Shown: positions 1 to 8,726 of the stretch, piece by piece
How positions within the stretch are numbered: the first letter of the stretch is position 1
How the letters are laid out: each line of letters opens with the position of its first letter
Origin: Desulfonatronum thiodismutans
GTDB taxonomy: Bacteria > Desulfobacterota > Desulfovibrionia > Desulfovibrionales > Desulfonatronaceae
NCBI RefSeq assembly: GCF_000717475.1
Contig: NZ_JPIK01000013.1
Location: 124,001-188,000, forward strand
DNA: 64,000 nt
Direction of reading: 5' to 3'
Notes under the pieces: model-generated
The model's input: the letters and a program-made list of their open reading frames with translations, nothing else
What the model was told of the DNA's origin: nothing
Database searches by the model: none
Translations under genes and position numbers: made by a program

Positions 1-531
1 CTCGGCACCGTAATGACCGCAGAACTCCTCGTCATATCCGTAAAGCCTAAGAAATCTGGCCCGGGAAAGAAGAAAAATATTTGAGTGGCCTTTGTGCAGC
101 CGACCAGTAGTCGGGCAGGTACGGTAGATTTTAAAAAAATCACGGCCGCATTGGGGCTGGCGGAGCATGTAGGACAATGTCGCTTCTGGGAATTCGTGAT
201 CGATGTCCGTGAGCAGCACTTTGTCTGACGCGGCATACACCATGCCTAGATTCCGCGCGCCGCCTTGATTCCAGGGAATGTCGTCCACAATGCGCAGCCA
301 CGTCAGATTGAGGTCCAGTTCCGGTAGAGGGAATTGCAGGGGGGAGCAGTCATCCACCACCACGAACTGCACCCTGTCCAGGACTTCCGGGGCATATTGC
401 GCATACCGCTCCAGCAGGTCGAGGACAGAGTCCGGTTTTTTTTGGTCCAGGTAGAAATGCGTTACGTAGCTCAGGCCGATATGCGAATTGTCGACCACTT
501 GTCTGGCCTGCTTGATCAAAACGTTGCTCAT
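1..531 (-). CDS. Family 2-type glycosyltransferase, cut by the window edge
   Basis: The first 177 codons are present; the C-terminus lies off the left edge. The visible part has the GT-A nucleotide-sugar fold signature: V-V-D-D-C-S-P near residues 47-53, N-Q-G-G-A-R-N near 76-82 and a D-I-D metal-binding motif near 98-100, typical of GT2 enzymes that add sugars to surface glycans. The ATG at 531 was chosen as start. A GTG six codons upstream, overlapping the stop of the deacetylase gene, is possible, and neither has a good Shine-Dalgarno. It follows the polysaccharide deacetylase by 14 bases on the same strand, so the two are probably cotranscribed with the GT4 gene as a polysaccharide-synthesis group. 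The acceptor and sugar cannot be told from sequence. Confidence 0.8.
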   Translation of the reverse strand, partial: MSNVLIKQARQVVDNSHIGLSYVTHFYLDQKKPDSVLDLLERYAQYAPEVLDRVQFVVVDDCSPLQFPLPELDLNLTWLRIVDDIPWNQGGARNLGMVYAASDKVLLTDIDHEFPEATLSYMLRQPQCGRDFFKIYRTCPTTGRLHKGHSNIFLLSRARFLRLYGYDEEFCGHYGAE

Positions 532-545
532 GGTGATATAACCGG

Positions 546-1511
546 TCACAATACAATATTTGCAGAGGGGGCTGCCAAAATTTTCCACGCGACATAGACA
601 ATGGATGCCGCTGATGCAATCACAACCAAAGAAAAAGCCATGACCTTGGAAATTGTGCCATAGATCACTGAACTATGGAGGTATAAACAGTCCTTTCTGA
701 AAAAAAAAGGAAAAAACTTAGCTAATTTTCGATTCATTCTAGCTCTCCGCAAGCGACGGCTGCCCAGGTCGACGCCTCCTGCCACGGCCTGTGTAATCGA
801 AACGACCCGGACATCATCTTGCGCAGTGAGCCAAGCAAGCAGCGCGTCAAGCTCTCCAAACGACAGCTTTCCTTGCAGGGCATCGTGTTCGAGGAAATCG
901 TAGATATGGAAAAGAACGACTATGACCGGCTGCGGATCCAACGACTTCCGAGCGATGATTATCGCATCCTGGAGCTGATCAAGTGAACATGTGAACGGGA
1001 CAAAGGACAATGCCGAGTCCTTCGGGGCCACGCCGCGGCAGTCTGCTGACAGGGTTGTGAAGTCAAGTTCCTCAAGGGCTGTCAGCGTTTCGTGATCGTA
1101 GGCATTCCAAGGCGGGACGAACACCTGGGGGCGAACACCCACGACCCTTTCAATGTATGACCTGGCAGTGGTCAGCTTTTCAAGCTGAACCGCTCGCCCA
1201 AGGCCGACAAACTCGCTCCTGCGATCAGGGTGCATTGATTGGTGCGTATGCCCATGCAGGGCAATGTCGATTATGCCGTCTTTGTGGCCTTGTCTGAGAA
1301 TGGCAGCTTTCTCTTCCTGAAGAGGAAGAAGTGCTTGTGGAGACGGGTTGAGCACATTTTGTGAAGCGATGAAAGGGATAACGCTTATGATCAATGGAGC
1401 ATCATGTTTTTTAAATACGGCAATTATCTTCTCTTCCATTTCTGTTGGACTGGAAGAAGAAAAATCATCGTATCTGAATATCACATGTACTGTTTTATGT
1501 TTATTTTTCAT
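546..1511 (-). CDS. Polysaccharide deacetylase-family protein with C-terminal membrane anchor
   Basis: A 321-residue NodB/DUF2334-like protein. Visible hallmarks are the R-Y-D-D metal motif near residue 14, the H-G-H-T-H-Q-S motif near residue 105 and a P-P-W-N-A-Y-D stretch near 153. These fit a metal-dependent carbohydrate de-N-acetylase acting on a polysaccharide. Unusually the hydrophobic segment is at the C-terminus (about residues 288-310), preceded by an Arg/Lys-rich stretch, which suggests a tail anchor with the catalytic domain on the cytoplasmic face or an unusual topology. AGAAGG lies about nine bases before the ATG. It sits between a GT4 and a GT2 glycosyltransferase on the same strand, so a role in trimming a surface glycan or its lipid-linked precursor is likely. 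The substrate is unknown. Confidence 0.82.
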   Translation of the reverse strand: MKNKHKTVHVIFRYDDFSSSSPTEMEEKIIAVFKKHDAPLIISVIPFIASQNVLNPSPQALLPLQEEKAAILRQGHKDGIIDIALHGHTHQSMHPDRRSEFVGLGRAVQLEKLTTARSYIERVVGVRPQVFVPPWNAYDHETLTALEELDFTTLSADCRGVAPKDSALSFVPFTCSLDQLQDAIIIARKSLDPQPVIVVLFHIYDFLEHDALQGKLSFGELDALLAWLTAQDDVRVVSITQAVAGGVDLGSRRLRRARMNRKLAKFFPFFFRKDCLYLHSSVIYGTISKVMAFSLVVIASAASIVYVAWKILAAPSANIVL

Positions 1512-1598
1512 GACGATGGCCTTCTGAAAGGAACTGTTTTGACGTCAGGAGTACCAATTGGTTTCAGAAGGATTTATTGCAATGGGCATGCGAGCTGA

Positions 1599-2756
1599 CT
1601 ACGACAAACAGCTCTTGTTGTTCTGTCTGGTGCCTGCGTCTTGCACGACCCTTTGCATCAGTTCCTCCATCCTTTGACCCATCTGCTCCAGGGAGTATTG
1701 CTCCCGGACCATTGCCTGGGCGTTGTGCGTCATGGCCGCTCCAAGCTCGGGGTCACGCAGAACCCTCATGATCGCCGCGGCCAGGGCTTCCGGATCGCTG
1801 GGTGGGACGAGCAGTCCGGTGCGCTCGTTATCGACGATTTCCGGGATTCCACCGACGGCCGTGCCGACGAAGGGACACTGCGCGAACATGGCTTGCAGCC
1901 CGGCTTGAGGGATGCCTTCATTTTTCGTGCTGGCCAGAACGGCCATGTCCAGACCGCGATAAATCGGCCAGACATCTTCCTGGTGGCCGGGCAGGAGGAT
2001 GCGCGAGGCGAATGGGCTTTCCCGAGCGCGCTTGGAATAGTCGCCCATGACCGGTCCTCCGCCCACTAGAAGCAGGTGGGCGTCAGGCAGCTCAGCGGCC
2101 AAGCGTTCGAAGGCATCAATGAGCACGTATTGCCCTTTCCAACTGCGCAAGACCGAAACCTGGCCGATGAGCAAGGCGTTGTCCGGAAGGTTGAAGCGTT
2201 TCAGCAACTCGGCCCGGGCCTGTTCTCGCGAAGGCAGCTCCGGGACGGCGATGCCCGTGGGAATGGAGCTGACCTTGTGCAGAGATAATCCCAGGGTGCT
2301 GCGTAGTTCGTCCTGAATTGTCCTGGCCGTGGTCACCACATGGTCGCACAGGCTCTGGTACTGCCAGCGGTTCATGAAGTTGTTTCGGACAGGGGTGCTC
2401 ACATGACGGTAGCGAATCGTGGCCGGCACCTTGCAAAACCTGGCCGCGGTCAATCCCACCCAGCTGTCCACGCTACTGTGGGTGCAGACTACGTCCGGTC
2501 GGATTGCCCTAAACCGCCGAATCAGGCGCGCAAAGTCCACCGGCTTTTTCCGTTTAACAAAGGGAATCGCTTCGCAATCCAGCTCTGCCTCTGATGCGCG
2601 TCGGAACAGCTCGCCATGGGCTGGAGTGAACAGGTGCACGCGGTGCCCCTGGTCCCGAAGCCAAAGCGCCTCATTGAAGACCCGAATGTCCTGCCCGCCC
2701 CAGGCGTCCGAGGCTTCGGTATGGATGATGGTCAACGGCGTTGGTCGGGAGGGCAT
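1599..2756 (-). CDS. Glycosyltransferase family 4
   Basis: A 385-residue GT-B enzyme. The N-terminal Rossmann half starts T-I-I-H-T-E-A-S-D-A-W-G-G-Q, a common opening of GT4 enzymes. The C-terminal half carries G-Q-V-S-V-L-R-S-W-K-G and a V-G-G-G-P nucleotide-sugar motif, followed by G-I-P-E-I-V and T-G-L-L-V-P-P-S-D-P, all typical of the Glycos_transf_1 domain. The usual E-x7-E motif reads E-G-I-P-Q-A-G-L-Q, so the second Glu is Gln. It is likely to be a retaining sugar transferase for lipopolysaccharide or another surface glycan. The ATG has no obvious Shine-Dalgarno. It lies just beyond the terminator of the pentapeptide gene and 87 bases before the deacetylase. Confidence 0.88.
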   Translation of the reverse strand: MPSRPTPLTIIHTEASDAWGGQDIRVFNEALWLRDQGHRVHLFTPAHGELFRRASEAELDCEAIPFVKRKKPVDFARLIRRFRAIRPDVVCTHSSVDSWVGLTAARFCKVPATIRYRHVSTPVRNNFMNRWQYQSLCDHVVTTARTIQDELRSTLGLSLHKVSSIPTGIAVPELPSREQARAELLKRFNLPDNALLIGQVSVLRSWKGQYVLIDAFERLAAELPDAHLLLVGGGPVMGDYSKRARESPFASRILLPGHQEDVWPIYRGLDMAVLASTKNEGIPQAGLQAMFAQCPFVGTAVGGIPEIVDNERTGLLVPPSDPEALAAAIMRVLRDPELGAAMTHNAQAMVREQYSLEQMGQRMEELMQRVVQDAGTRQNNKSCLS

Positions 2757-2776
2757 GCGTGGGAGGGAGCCTGGGG

Positions 2777-2815
2777 AAAAACGTATCAGGCCGCCTGGGT
2801 GGGGGCGGCCTGATA
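2777..2815 (-). terminator. Rho-independent terminator after the pentapeptide gene
   Basis: A perfect 12-bp inverted repeat (TATCAGGCCGCC and its complement, eight-base loop) is followed on the minus strand, after two bases, by a run of five T. It lies between the stop of the pentapeptide gene and the start of the GT4 gene, so it should separate the gpsA-side transcripts from the polysaccharide genes. Confidence 0.8.
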
Positions 2816-2899
2816 TGCTTGGTTCGTCGTGAACAAGTTTTGGTATGCCGTGTCCACGATAATGTTTCGGTGAGTTTCTTTACGGGACGCCGTCGTGCA

Positions 2900-3232
2900 T
2901 TAGTTGCACTGTCCGATGGACCCGAAGGCGCAGACCCGTCCATCGGGCCAGATGGCCTTGCTGAAATTGGCGCCGGTCAGTGTTGCTCCGTCCATTTTTG
3001 CCCCATCCAGGTACGTGTCGATGAAGTTGGCATTGGTGAGGTTGGCATTGGTGAAATTGGCATTTTTAAAATAGGCTCCCTGGAGATTGATTCCGGATAG
3101 ATTGGCGCCTTGGAGGTTCACCCCGGGACATCTCGTATAGGGTTGCAGGGTGCAGTTGTCGATGACCTGCTGCGCAAGCGCCGGAGACGTTGCGACGAGA
3201 AGGCAAACAAGGAATAAGGCTGATCTGAGCAT
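2900..3232 (-). CDS. Secreted pentapeptide-repeat protein
   Basis: A 110-residue protein with a clear signal peptide (cleavage expected after A-L-A, about residue 20). About ten A(N/D)LXX-type pentapeptides follow (N-L-Q-G-A, N-L-S-G-I, N-A-N-F-T, N-A-N-L-T and so on), predicting a short right-handed quadrilateral beta-helix. Cysteines near residues 27, 34, 102 and 109 could form disulphides that cap the helix. GGAGG precedes the ATG by seven bases. It would be periplasmic; no enzyme function is implied by the fold. It is downstream of the glycine-zipper lipoprotein and is closed by the terminator at 2777-2815. Confidence 0.8.
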   Translation of the reverse strand: MLRSALFLVCLLVATSPALAQQVIDNCTLQPYTRCPGVNLQGANLSGINLQGAYFKNANFTNANLTNANFIDTYLDGAKMDGATLTGANFSKAIWPDGRVCAFGSIGQCN

Positions 3233-3286
3233 GGTTTCATCCTCCGCTGTGATGGCGTTTCGGTATAAGGAAAAGGACCGAGGCCT

Positions 3287-3769
3287 CTACTGGACCTTCC
3301 AGGAGCCGTCCGGCATGCGGCAGGCGGTACCGTACGCCTGTTCCGTCTTGCCGCCTACTTCGACCTGGGTCACAAATTCCCGGCAATATTGACCGTCGGG
3401 GCGCTGAAAGGTGTTCACGGGGGTGACGTTGAAGCGATTGCCGGTGTCCGGATTTTTCCACTGGGATGTCTGTCCGGTGGGTTGCGTTTCCAGGGTGCGG
3501 CTGACCTGCTGCTGATCCATGCGGTCCATGTAGCCGCCCACATAGGTACCCAGGGCCGCGCCGAGGATGGTCCCGCCGATGATTGCCGCGACCCTCCCGC
3601 TGCCCGCGCCGATCTGCGCGCCGGCAATGCCGCCGCCGATCCCGCCGAGCAGACCTCCACCGATCTGGTTGATTGGTGCGCTGCCACCCTGGGTGCTGCC
3701 GCAACCAGCGGCCAGCAACGCCAATACAGCTAAAATCGCCAATGTTTTACGCGTTGAATGCATTTTCAT
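3287..3769 (-). CDS. Glycine-zipper lipoprotein (17 kDa surface-antigen-like)
   Basis: A 160-residue predicted lipoprotein. The signal peptide ends in the lipobox L-A-A-G-C with Cys23 as lipidated residue. Residues 32-85 form a glycine-zipper 2TM segment (repeated GxxxG such as G-G-G-L-L-G-G-I-G-G-G-I-A-G). The C-terminal part (about 100-160) resembles the small surface-antigen domain, with paired cysteines in Y-C-R-E-F and G-T-A-C-R and the ending P-D-G-S-W-K-V-Q. A strong GGAGGAGAG lies before the ATG. Proteins of this kind sit in the outer membrane and are often envelope-stability or stress-induced. The lipobox and zipper are direct observations; the role is inference. Confidence 0.82.
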   Translation of the reverse strand: MKMHSTRKTLAILAVLALLAAGCGSTQGGSAPINQIGGGLLGGIGGGIAGAQIGAGSGRVAAIIGGTILGAALGTYVGGYMDRMDQQQVSRTLETQPTGQTSQWKNPDTGNRFNVTPVNTFQRPDGQYCREFVTQVEVGGKTEQAYGTACRMPDGSWKVQ

Positions 3770-3803
3770 ACTCTCCTCCCTGATGGGTTTACGGATCGTG
3801 AAG

Positions 3804-4799
3804 TTATTGCTCGCTTTTCAGTTCCCGTTGCATCAATTCCTGCACGGCCTGTCGCGGGTTTTTGTCCTCGTAAAGAACCTGGTACACTTGTTCGGTAATG
3901 GGCATATCTACCTTATGCTGGCGGCCCAGGGCGTGCACCGATTCCGTGGTCTTGACGCCTTCGGCCACCATTTTCATCTGTCCGAGGATGTCTAAAAGTT
4001 TGTTGCCCTCGGCCAGTTTCAGGCCGACCTGGCGATTGCGGGACAGGTCTCCGGTGCAGGTCAAGACCAAGTCCCCCATGCCGGCAAGCCCCATGAATGT
4101 CTGGGCCTGAGCACCCATGGCCACGCCCAGTCGGGACATCTCGGCCAGACCACGGGTGATCAGGGCCGCCCGTGCGTTGGTGCCGAAGCCGAGGCCGTCG
4201 GATATCCCGGCGGCGATGGCGATGATGTTTTTCAGTGCCCCGCCCAGTTCCACGCCACGAACGTCCTTGTTGGTGTAGACACGGAAGGCGTCAGTAGAGA
4301 GGAGGTCCTGGATGGATTTGGCCGCGGCCTTGTCCTTGCATCCCAGGGTGACCGCCGTGGGCATGCCCTTGCTCACCTCCTTGGCGAAGGAAGGGCCGGA
4401 GAGCATGGCGAAAACGGGCTTGAGGCCGATAAGGGCATCCTCCGTCACCTCGGACATGGTCCGCAGGGTTTCCAGGGCGATGCCTTTGCTGGCGGAGATG
4501 ATCATCGGCTTTTTAGGGAGGAACTCGCGCACGGTCTTGAGCACCCCGCCGTAAAACTGACTGGGGACGACGAAAAGAAAGAAGTCCGCGCCATCCGTGA
4601 CCTGGGCGAAGTCGTCACTGGCGGTGAGGCCGGGAGCGAGTTCCAGGTCGGGGAGATACCAGGGGTTGCGGCGCTTGGCGCGGATCAAGGAGGCCAGTTC
4701 CTTTTCCCGGACCCAGAGACGGGCCGAGCCATGCTTGTGCGCCAAGAGGTTGGCCAGGGTCGTGCCCCAACTGCCGCCGCCGAATACCGCTGTTTGCAT
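3804..4799 (-). CDS. gpsA: Glycerol-3-phosphate dehydrogenase [NAD(P)+]
   Basis: A 331-residue enzyme that reduces dihydroxyacetone phosphate to sn-glycerol 3-phosphate, the backbone for phospholipid synthesis. The N-terminus has the dinucleotide-binding G-G-G-S-W-G-T motif (residues 7-13). Other family stretches seen are L-S-G-P-S-F-A-K-E-V, the catalytic-lysine region G-A-L-K-N-I-I-A-I-A-A-G and G-L-A-G-M-G-D-L-V-L-T-C. The open frame runs 39 codons further upstream, but family members begin at the M-Q-T-A-V-F-G-G-G residue, so the ATG at 4799 was chosen despite a weak ribosome-binding site. The 142 bases between it and the upstream unknown gene show no other feature. Confidence 0.96.
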   Translation of the reverse strand: MQTAVFGGGSWGTTLANLLAHKHGSARLWVREKELASLIRAKRRNPWYLPDLELAPGLTASDDFAQVTDGADFFLFVVPSQFYGGVLKTVREFLPKKPMIISASKGIALETLRTMSEVTEDALIGLKPVFAMLSGPSFAKEVSKGMPTAVTLGCKDKAAAKSIQDLLSTDAFRVYTNKDVRGVELGGALKNIIAIAAGISDGLGFGTNARAALITRGLAEMSRLGVAMGAQAQTFMGLAGMGDLVLTCTGDLSRNRQVGLKLAEGNKLLDILGQMKMVAEGVKTTESVHALGRQHKVDMPITEQVYQVLYEDKNPRQAVQELMQRELKSEQ

Positions 4800-4941
4800 A
4801 ATCAGAAGTCCGTTGTGCTGTGGTTTGATGCGCCGGGTCGGAAACCGATCGCGTTCAGGGGCCATGGCGGCCCGTGGAGGAAATATGGATTTGTCTACTC
4901 CAAGCCATTGACTCAATCAAGTGTGGCCTCGTGTCGCCTCA

Positions 4942-5256
4942 TCAGAGCACCTTGCGCTCCTGGGTCGATGTGTCTTGAGGGTCGCACGGCCCCAGGGCGT
5001 ATATGCGGATTTTCGTGCTGCGGGGGAATTCCTTGCGCAGCAGGGTTTGCAGGAGTTTGCGTATTTTTTCCAGGGCAATGTCTTCAAAAAGGCTCTTGTC
5101 GAAACCATCCTGAAGGACGTCCCAGGCGTTTTCCCCCACCCGGAGAAAGAGCACTCGCCGATTGCGCTTGTAGGTCCGGATCTCCAGGCAATGACCCAAG
5201 GGCAGCTTTTCCAGGCGCTCCAGAATAGTGAAAACGGCTGAGCTTTTGTCGATCAT
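4942..5256 (-). CDS. Conserved small cytoplasmic protein of unknown function
   Basis: A 104-residue soluble protein with no signal peptide or membrane segment and mixed alpha/beta character. It contains the charged stretch E-I-R-T-Y-K-R-N-R-R-V-L-F-L-R-V-G-E-N-A-W-D-V near residues 25-47, and a basic helix I-R-K-L-L-Q-T-L-L-R-K. I do not recognise a family. It lies 42 bases after the lytic transglycosylase and before gpsA on the same strand. Codon use and orientation match its neighbours, so it is probably real. Confidence 0.6.
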   Translation of the reverse strand: MIDKSSAVFTILERLEKLPLGHCLEIRTYKRNRRVLFLRVGENAWDVLQDGFDKSLFEDIALEKIRKLLQTLLRKEFPRSTKIRIYALGPCDPQDTSTQERKVL

Positions 5257-5298
5257 GGTGGTTTGCGAAGCAGTCGGTGAGGACCATGTAACAGCCCG

Positions 5299-7287
5299 TT
5301 AGCGGCCAATGAGGCAAACGGAAATCTTGTCCAGGGCGTCTTGGCGAACCCAGTTCCATTTTTCCCTGAACAGGCGGTCGCTGCGAAACAGATTGTTCTC
5401 CTGGGCGCGGGTCAGAAAACGGTCCAGCTGTCCAGGTCCTCCGTTGTACATGGCGTAGAGCATCCCGGCCCACAAGTCTGCGTTCCAATCTTTGTCGGGC
5501 TCCTTGCGCATCCTGGGGTGGGCGTATTTGGAGTGGTAGAGGTCCAGGATTTCGGCCCCGACCTGGGAGTTGTAGGCGATGTCCCAGCGCAAACGGGTCT
5601 GGTCGTAGAGGCCGCGCCAGACTCGTTCGTTGATCTGCATGATCCCCACCGAGGTATTGTTGTAGGACCGGATGTACATGATTCGGTCCCCGGATGTCGT
5701 GAACTGTCGGAAACAGCTTTCCTGCCAGGCCGCGGCCAGGACCATGTCGTGGAAGAAGTCGTGGTGTCCGGCGGGACGTTCGGTTTTGTCCAAGACCTCT
5801 TCGGCCCGGTCCCGGAGTAACCCGGTCACTCGGTCCATGTACGTTCCCAGGTCTCGCCCCTGGAAAACCCAATGGGCAAGATCGACCTCCAGTTCGGCCG
5901 GGGGGAACTCGGCCTGGGCTGTACCTATGAAAAACGCCGCGAGATGGTCCTGGAGAAATTTCAGGCTCCGGGACCACGGAGAACCCGGCGGCGTCGATTC
6001 CCTTCCGGAGTCCTCGTTGTCCAGCCCCCTTTCCAGTCCCCTTTCCAGCTCCCTGTCCAACCCCAAGTCCAACCCTAAAACGCGGCGCAACTCCGGAAGC
6101 AATTTCGGTCCATACTCCAAAAGGGTCTCCTGCTCGTCCAGCAGCCAGGCCAGACGGATCAGCCCGTCCCGGCTGATCTCCAGCCCCAGGGTCGGACCCA
6201 GCTTGTCCAGGGCCAAGAGAGCGTCGGAAGCCGAAAAAAAGGCCAGATAGCCCAGCAGGGATTCGTTGTCGGCATCCAGAAGTTGGCCGCGAAACAGCGG
6301 CCCGAGCCAGGTCCAGGCCTCCACGAACTGGATGCGGACCAAGTCGGCCTGGCCCACGGGATCCTCGAGATGATAGGCGAACTCATGGCGCATGCGCAGC
6401 AAAACGTCCAGCAGAAGCATTTGCTCGTCGTCCGTAAGCTGTCTGGTCGCCAGGGTCGTAATCAGATGTACCAGGAAAGCGTCCCAGACTTCCCAGGCGA
6501 CTATGAATTGCTCCAGTTCCTCGTGGGACAGATATGGCTCCAGCCATTCCGGTTCGGGCTGGTACAGTTCGTCGAAAATCGTCATCACATTTTCCAGGCG
6601 CAATCCTTGAGCCTGGATCTGTACGTCTTTCGGACGAAGTCCGTTCAGCATCTCAAGGACTTGCGGCCGATCCGCGTCCGCCAGCATCAGCGGAAGGAAG
6701 TCTTGTAACTGCTGTTTGGGCGGTCCCAGGTTCACCGAGACGTCGGCCAATGCCCCCAGGACGTAGTCCTCCACCAAACGCCATGCCAAGGAGGCCAGGC
6801 GGGCCGGTTGGCCGTCCAGGGTGCGCATTTCGGATTTGAACGGCCTGAAACGCAGGGTCCAGTCCTCGGGAGAGACCGAGGGGCGTTGATGCATGACCAG
6901 CACCCCGTCGAAACTCAGCGGCAGGACGCAATACCTGCCCATGCTCCGTCCGTAGCGCAGATGGACCTGCGTTTCCATGAGCAACACACCGCCTTCCTCC
7001 CGGAAGCGCGGAGCGGAAACAACGACGCCCTGGCAGCCGTCCTGCTCGTAATACAAGGTCTTGCGCGTTTTCTCCGGATCCACCCCCGCGACGGCTCCTC
7101 CTTCCAGAAACGTGTTCCGGATCATGGCGTTGAGCAGCGAATAGTCGATGGTCATGGGCAGGGTGACCTGTTTGGGCTCGCCCAAGGTGTCGGCGGCCGG
7201 AGAGGCGGCGGCGATCAACGCCGTCCAGGTCAGCAGGCAACTACAGAGGGCCGCATATCCGATTCCATGGCGAATTTTCAGCGTCAT
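5299..7287 (-). CDS. Periplasmic lytic transglycosylase (SLT domain) with long N-terminal region
   Basis: A 662-residue exported protein. A signal peptide (about residues 1-32) is followed by roughly 450 residues of unassigned sequence, then a C-terminal SLT lysozyme-like domain. Glu523 in A-A-A-W-Q-E-S is the expected catalytic residue. It is followed by the family signature S-V-G-I-M-Q-I-N-E-R-V-W and by A-M-Y-N-G-G-P-G near the end. It should cleave the glycan strands of peptidoglycan. Its ATG overlaps the stop of the GT9 gene in an ATGA, so it is translationally coupled to a set that begins with motor genes. A role in opening the wall for flagellar or glycan assembly is plausible but inferred. 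A repetitive L-E-R-G-L-style linker lies near residues 400-425. Confidence 0.85.
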   Translation of the reverse strand: MTLKIRHGIGYAALCSCLLTWTALIAAASPAADTLGEPKQVTLPMTIDYSLLNAMIRNTFLEGGAVAGVDPEKTRKTLYYEQDGCQGVVVSAPRFREEGGVLLMETQVHLRYGRSMGRYCVLPLSFDGVLVMHQRPSVSPEDWTLRFRPFKSEMRTLDGQPARLASLAWRLVEDYVLGALADVSVNLGPPKQQLQDFLPLMLADADRPQVLEMLNGLRPKDVQIQAQGLRLENVMTIFDELYQPEPEWLEPYLSHEELEQFIVAWEVWDAFLVHLITTLATRQLTDDEQMLLLDVLLRMRHEFAYHLEDPVGQADLVRIQFVEAWTWLGPLFRGQLLDADNESLLGYLAFFSASDALLALDKLGPTLGLEISRDGLIRLAWLLDEQETLLEYGPKLLPELRRVLGLDLGLDRELERGLERGLDNEDSGRESTPPGSPWSRSLKFLQDHLAAFFIGTAQAEFPPAELEVDLAHWVFQGRDLGTYMDRVTGLLRDRAEEVLDKTERPAGHHDFFHDMVLAAAWQESCFRQFTTSGDRIMYIRSYNNTSVGIMQINERVWRGLYDQTRLRWDIAYNSQVGAEILDLYHSKYAHPRMRKEPDKDWNADLWAGMLYAMYNGGPGQLDRFLTRAQENNLFRSDRLFREKWNWVRQDALDKISVCLIGR

Positions 7288-8726
7288 AGGTTTTTCTCCC
7301 CTGCCACGATCCGGAGCAGTTCCTCGGTCATGGTCAGGATTTGCCGTTCACTTTTCCATGAAAAATCGTCGTTTTGCAAGATCAAGTGGGCCTGGCTGTA
7401 AAGCGGACGCAGCATTGGCGGGCCTTGGGACCAAAACGTCTCGTCCCTGGCCCGGCGCAGTTTGCGGTGAAAGCCGAACAGGAAATGGACAAAGGTTTCG
7501 GCCAGGTCAGGGAAGGCGCGGGTCAGGTCGGTCCAGGCCGCCAGGGGCTTGTCCCGTTCCCACAGACCGAAGGAACTGCCCCAGAACATCGACCAGAATT
7601 CGTCCAGCATGTTCCGGGACGACCGCGTGGCGTTTTCCGGGAGCAGGCGGTTGAGGTGGTACAAGCCTTGGGGCGTTTTGGCGGACAAGAACAGGTTGCC
7701 GTCCGCCGTTCTCGGCCTGGCTTGGCCCCGGCCGTCAGGATCGGCCAGGGCATGGACCAGTTGAGCCACGCGGCGGGGCAGGAAATGGTCGTGGCACCTA
7801 TGGGTTGCGTGGCGGGTTTCATGATGCGCCCCCGGATGCCTGGGGTGGGTGCAGCCCCAGCAGCCCACGCAACTGATCCGGGCTTGTAGTACATGGTGGC
7901 CGGGCTGGTAAGGGCCGGTTTCCCAGGGATTGACCGGGCCCAGGGACAGGTTGAGGACCCGCAGGCCGGTCCAGGCGGCCAGATGCATCGGGCCGGTGTC
8001 CGGCGTGACCAGCAGTTCCAGGCTCTGGCCGAGGTCGACGAACCGGGCCAGGGTCAGGCGGTCGGCCAGGTTGAGGACATTATGACCGGTCTGTTTTTGG
8101 ACCTTCGCGGCCACGTCCCGTTCAGCGGGCCCGCCCAAGAGGATCGGTCGCAGATCCCGGTGCAGCAGTTCCCGAGCCAGGTCGGCCCAGAAGCGTGGGG
8201 TCGGCCTTTTGGCCGGTTCGCTGGCTCCCAGGAACAGACCTATACGGCGTCGGTCTCCCAGACAGGTCCGGGGTTCGGGCCAGCGGGTGGCGGCGATCCG
8301 GGACAGGGGAACGCAGTCCAGGGCGTTCAGGTCGGCCCAATGGAAGCGGTTGTGGCGGTTGGCGTGGACCAGTCCGGCCCGGTAGAGGTGCCATGGGCCA
8401 TGAATACGGCGTACGCCGTCGGTGGACTGCACCGGACCGACGCGGCGTTCGGCCCGGACCTCGCCGGCCAGGGTCGCCGCGGCCCGCTCGTGGCTGAGGT
8501 TGACGCACAGGGCGAAGGCGGTCCGGCGTACCTGCTCGGTCGCGGTCCAGGGGAAGTAGGTGGCCGCCGGACTGACGGGCAACAAGGCCTCGTAGAAACG
8601 CGGCTCGCCCACCACCCAGATCGGATGGCCCGGATGCTCCCGTTGCAACCACAAGAACAGGGGGAAGGACAGGATCAGATCCCCCATCCGCTGCATCTGG
8701 AGAATGAGGATCGGCTTCGCGGACAT
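7284..8726 (-). CDS. Glycosyltransferase family 9 (heptosyltransferase-like) with C-terminal extension
   Basis: A 480-residue protein. The N-terminus I-L-I-L-Q-M-Q-R-M-G-D-L-I-L-S is the usual start of GT9 heptosyltransferases (R-x-G-D-x-x). The second half has G-L-F-L-G-A-S-E-P-A-K-R, then T-P-D-T-G-P-M-H-L-A-A-W, the conserved D-T-G-P-M-H nucleotide-sugar site. A Cys-rich C-V-G-C-W-G-C stretch follows, as in many GT9 members. About 150 residues after that are not part of the usual ~350-residue domain. The start ATG shares one base with the stop of the CgeB-like gene (TAATG), and the end overlaps the next gene by four bases. Given motA/motB upstream, flagellin or surface-glycan modification is a reasonable inference. 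Confidence 0.85.
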   Translation of the reverse strand: MSAKPILILQMQRMGDLILSFPLFLWLQREHPGHPIWVVGEPRFYEALLPVSPAATYFPWTATEQVRRTAFALCVNLSHERAAATLAGEVRAERRVGPVQSTDGVRRIHGPWHLYRAGLVHANRHNRFHWADLNALDCVPLSRIAATRWPEPRTCLGDRRRIGLFLGASEPAKRPTPRFWADLARELLHRDLRPILLGGPAERDVAAKVQKQTGHNVLNLADRLTLARFVDLGQSLELLVTPDTGPMHLAAWTGLRVLNLSLGPVNPWETGPYQPGHHVLQARISCVGCWGCTHPRHPGAHHETRHATHRCHDHFLPRRVAQLVHALADPDGRGQARPRTADGNLFLSAKTPQGLYHLNRLLPENATRSSRNMLDEFWSMFWGSSFGLWERDKPLAAWTDLTRAFPDLAETFVHFLFGFHRKLRRARDETFWSQGPPMLRPLYSQAHLILQNDDFSWKSERQILTMTEELLRIVAGEKNL

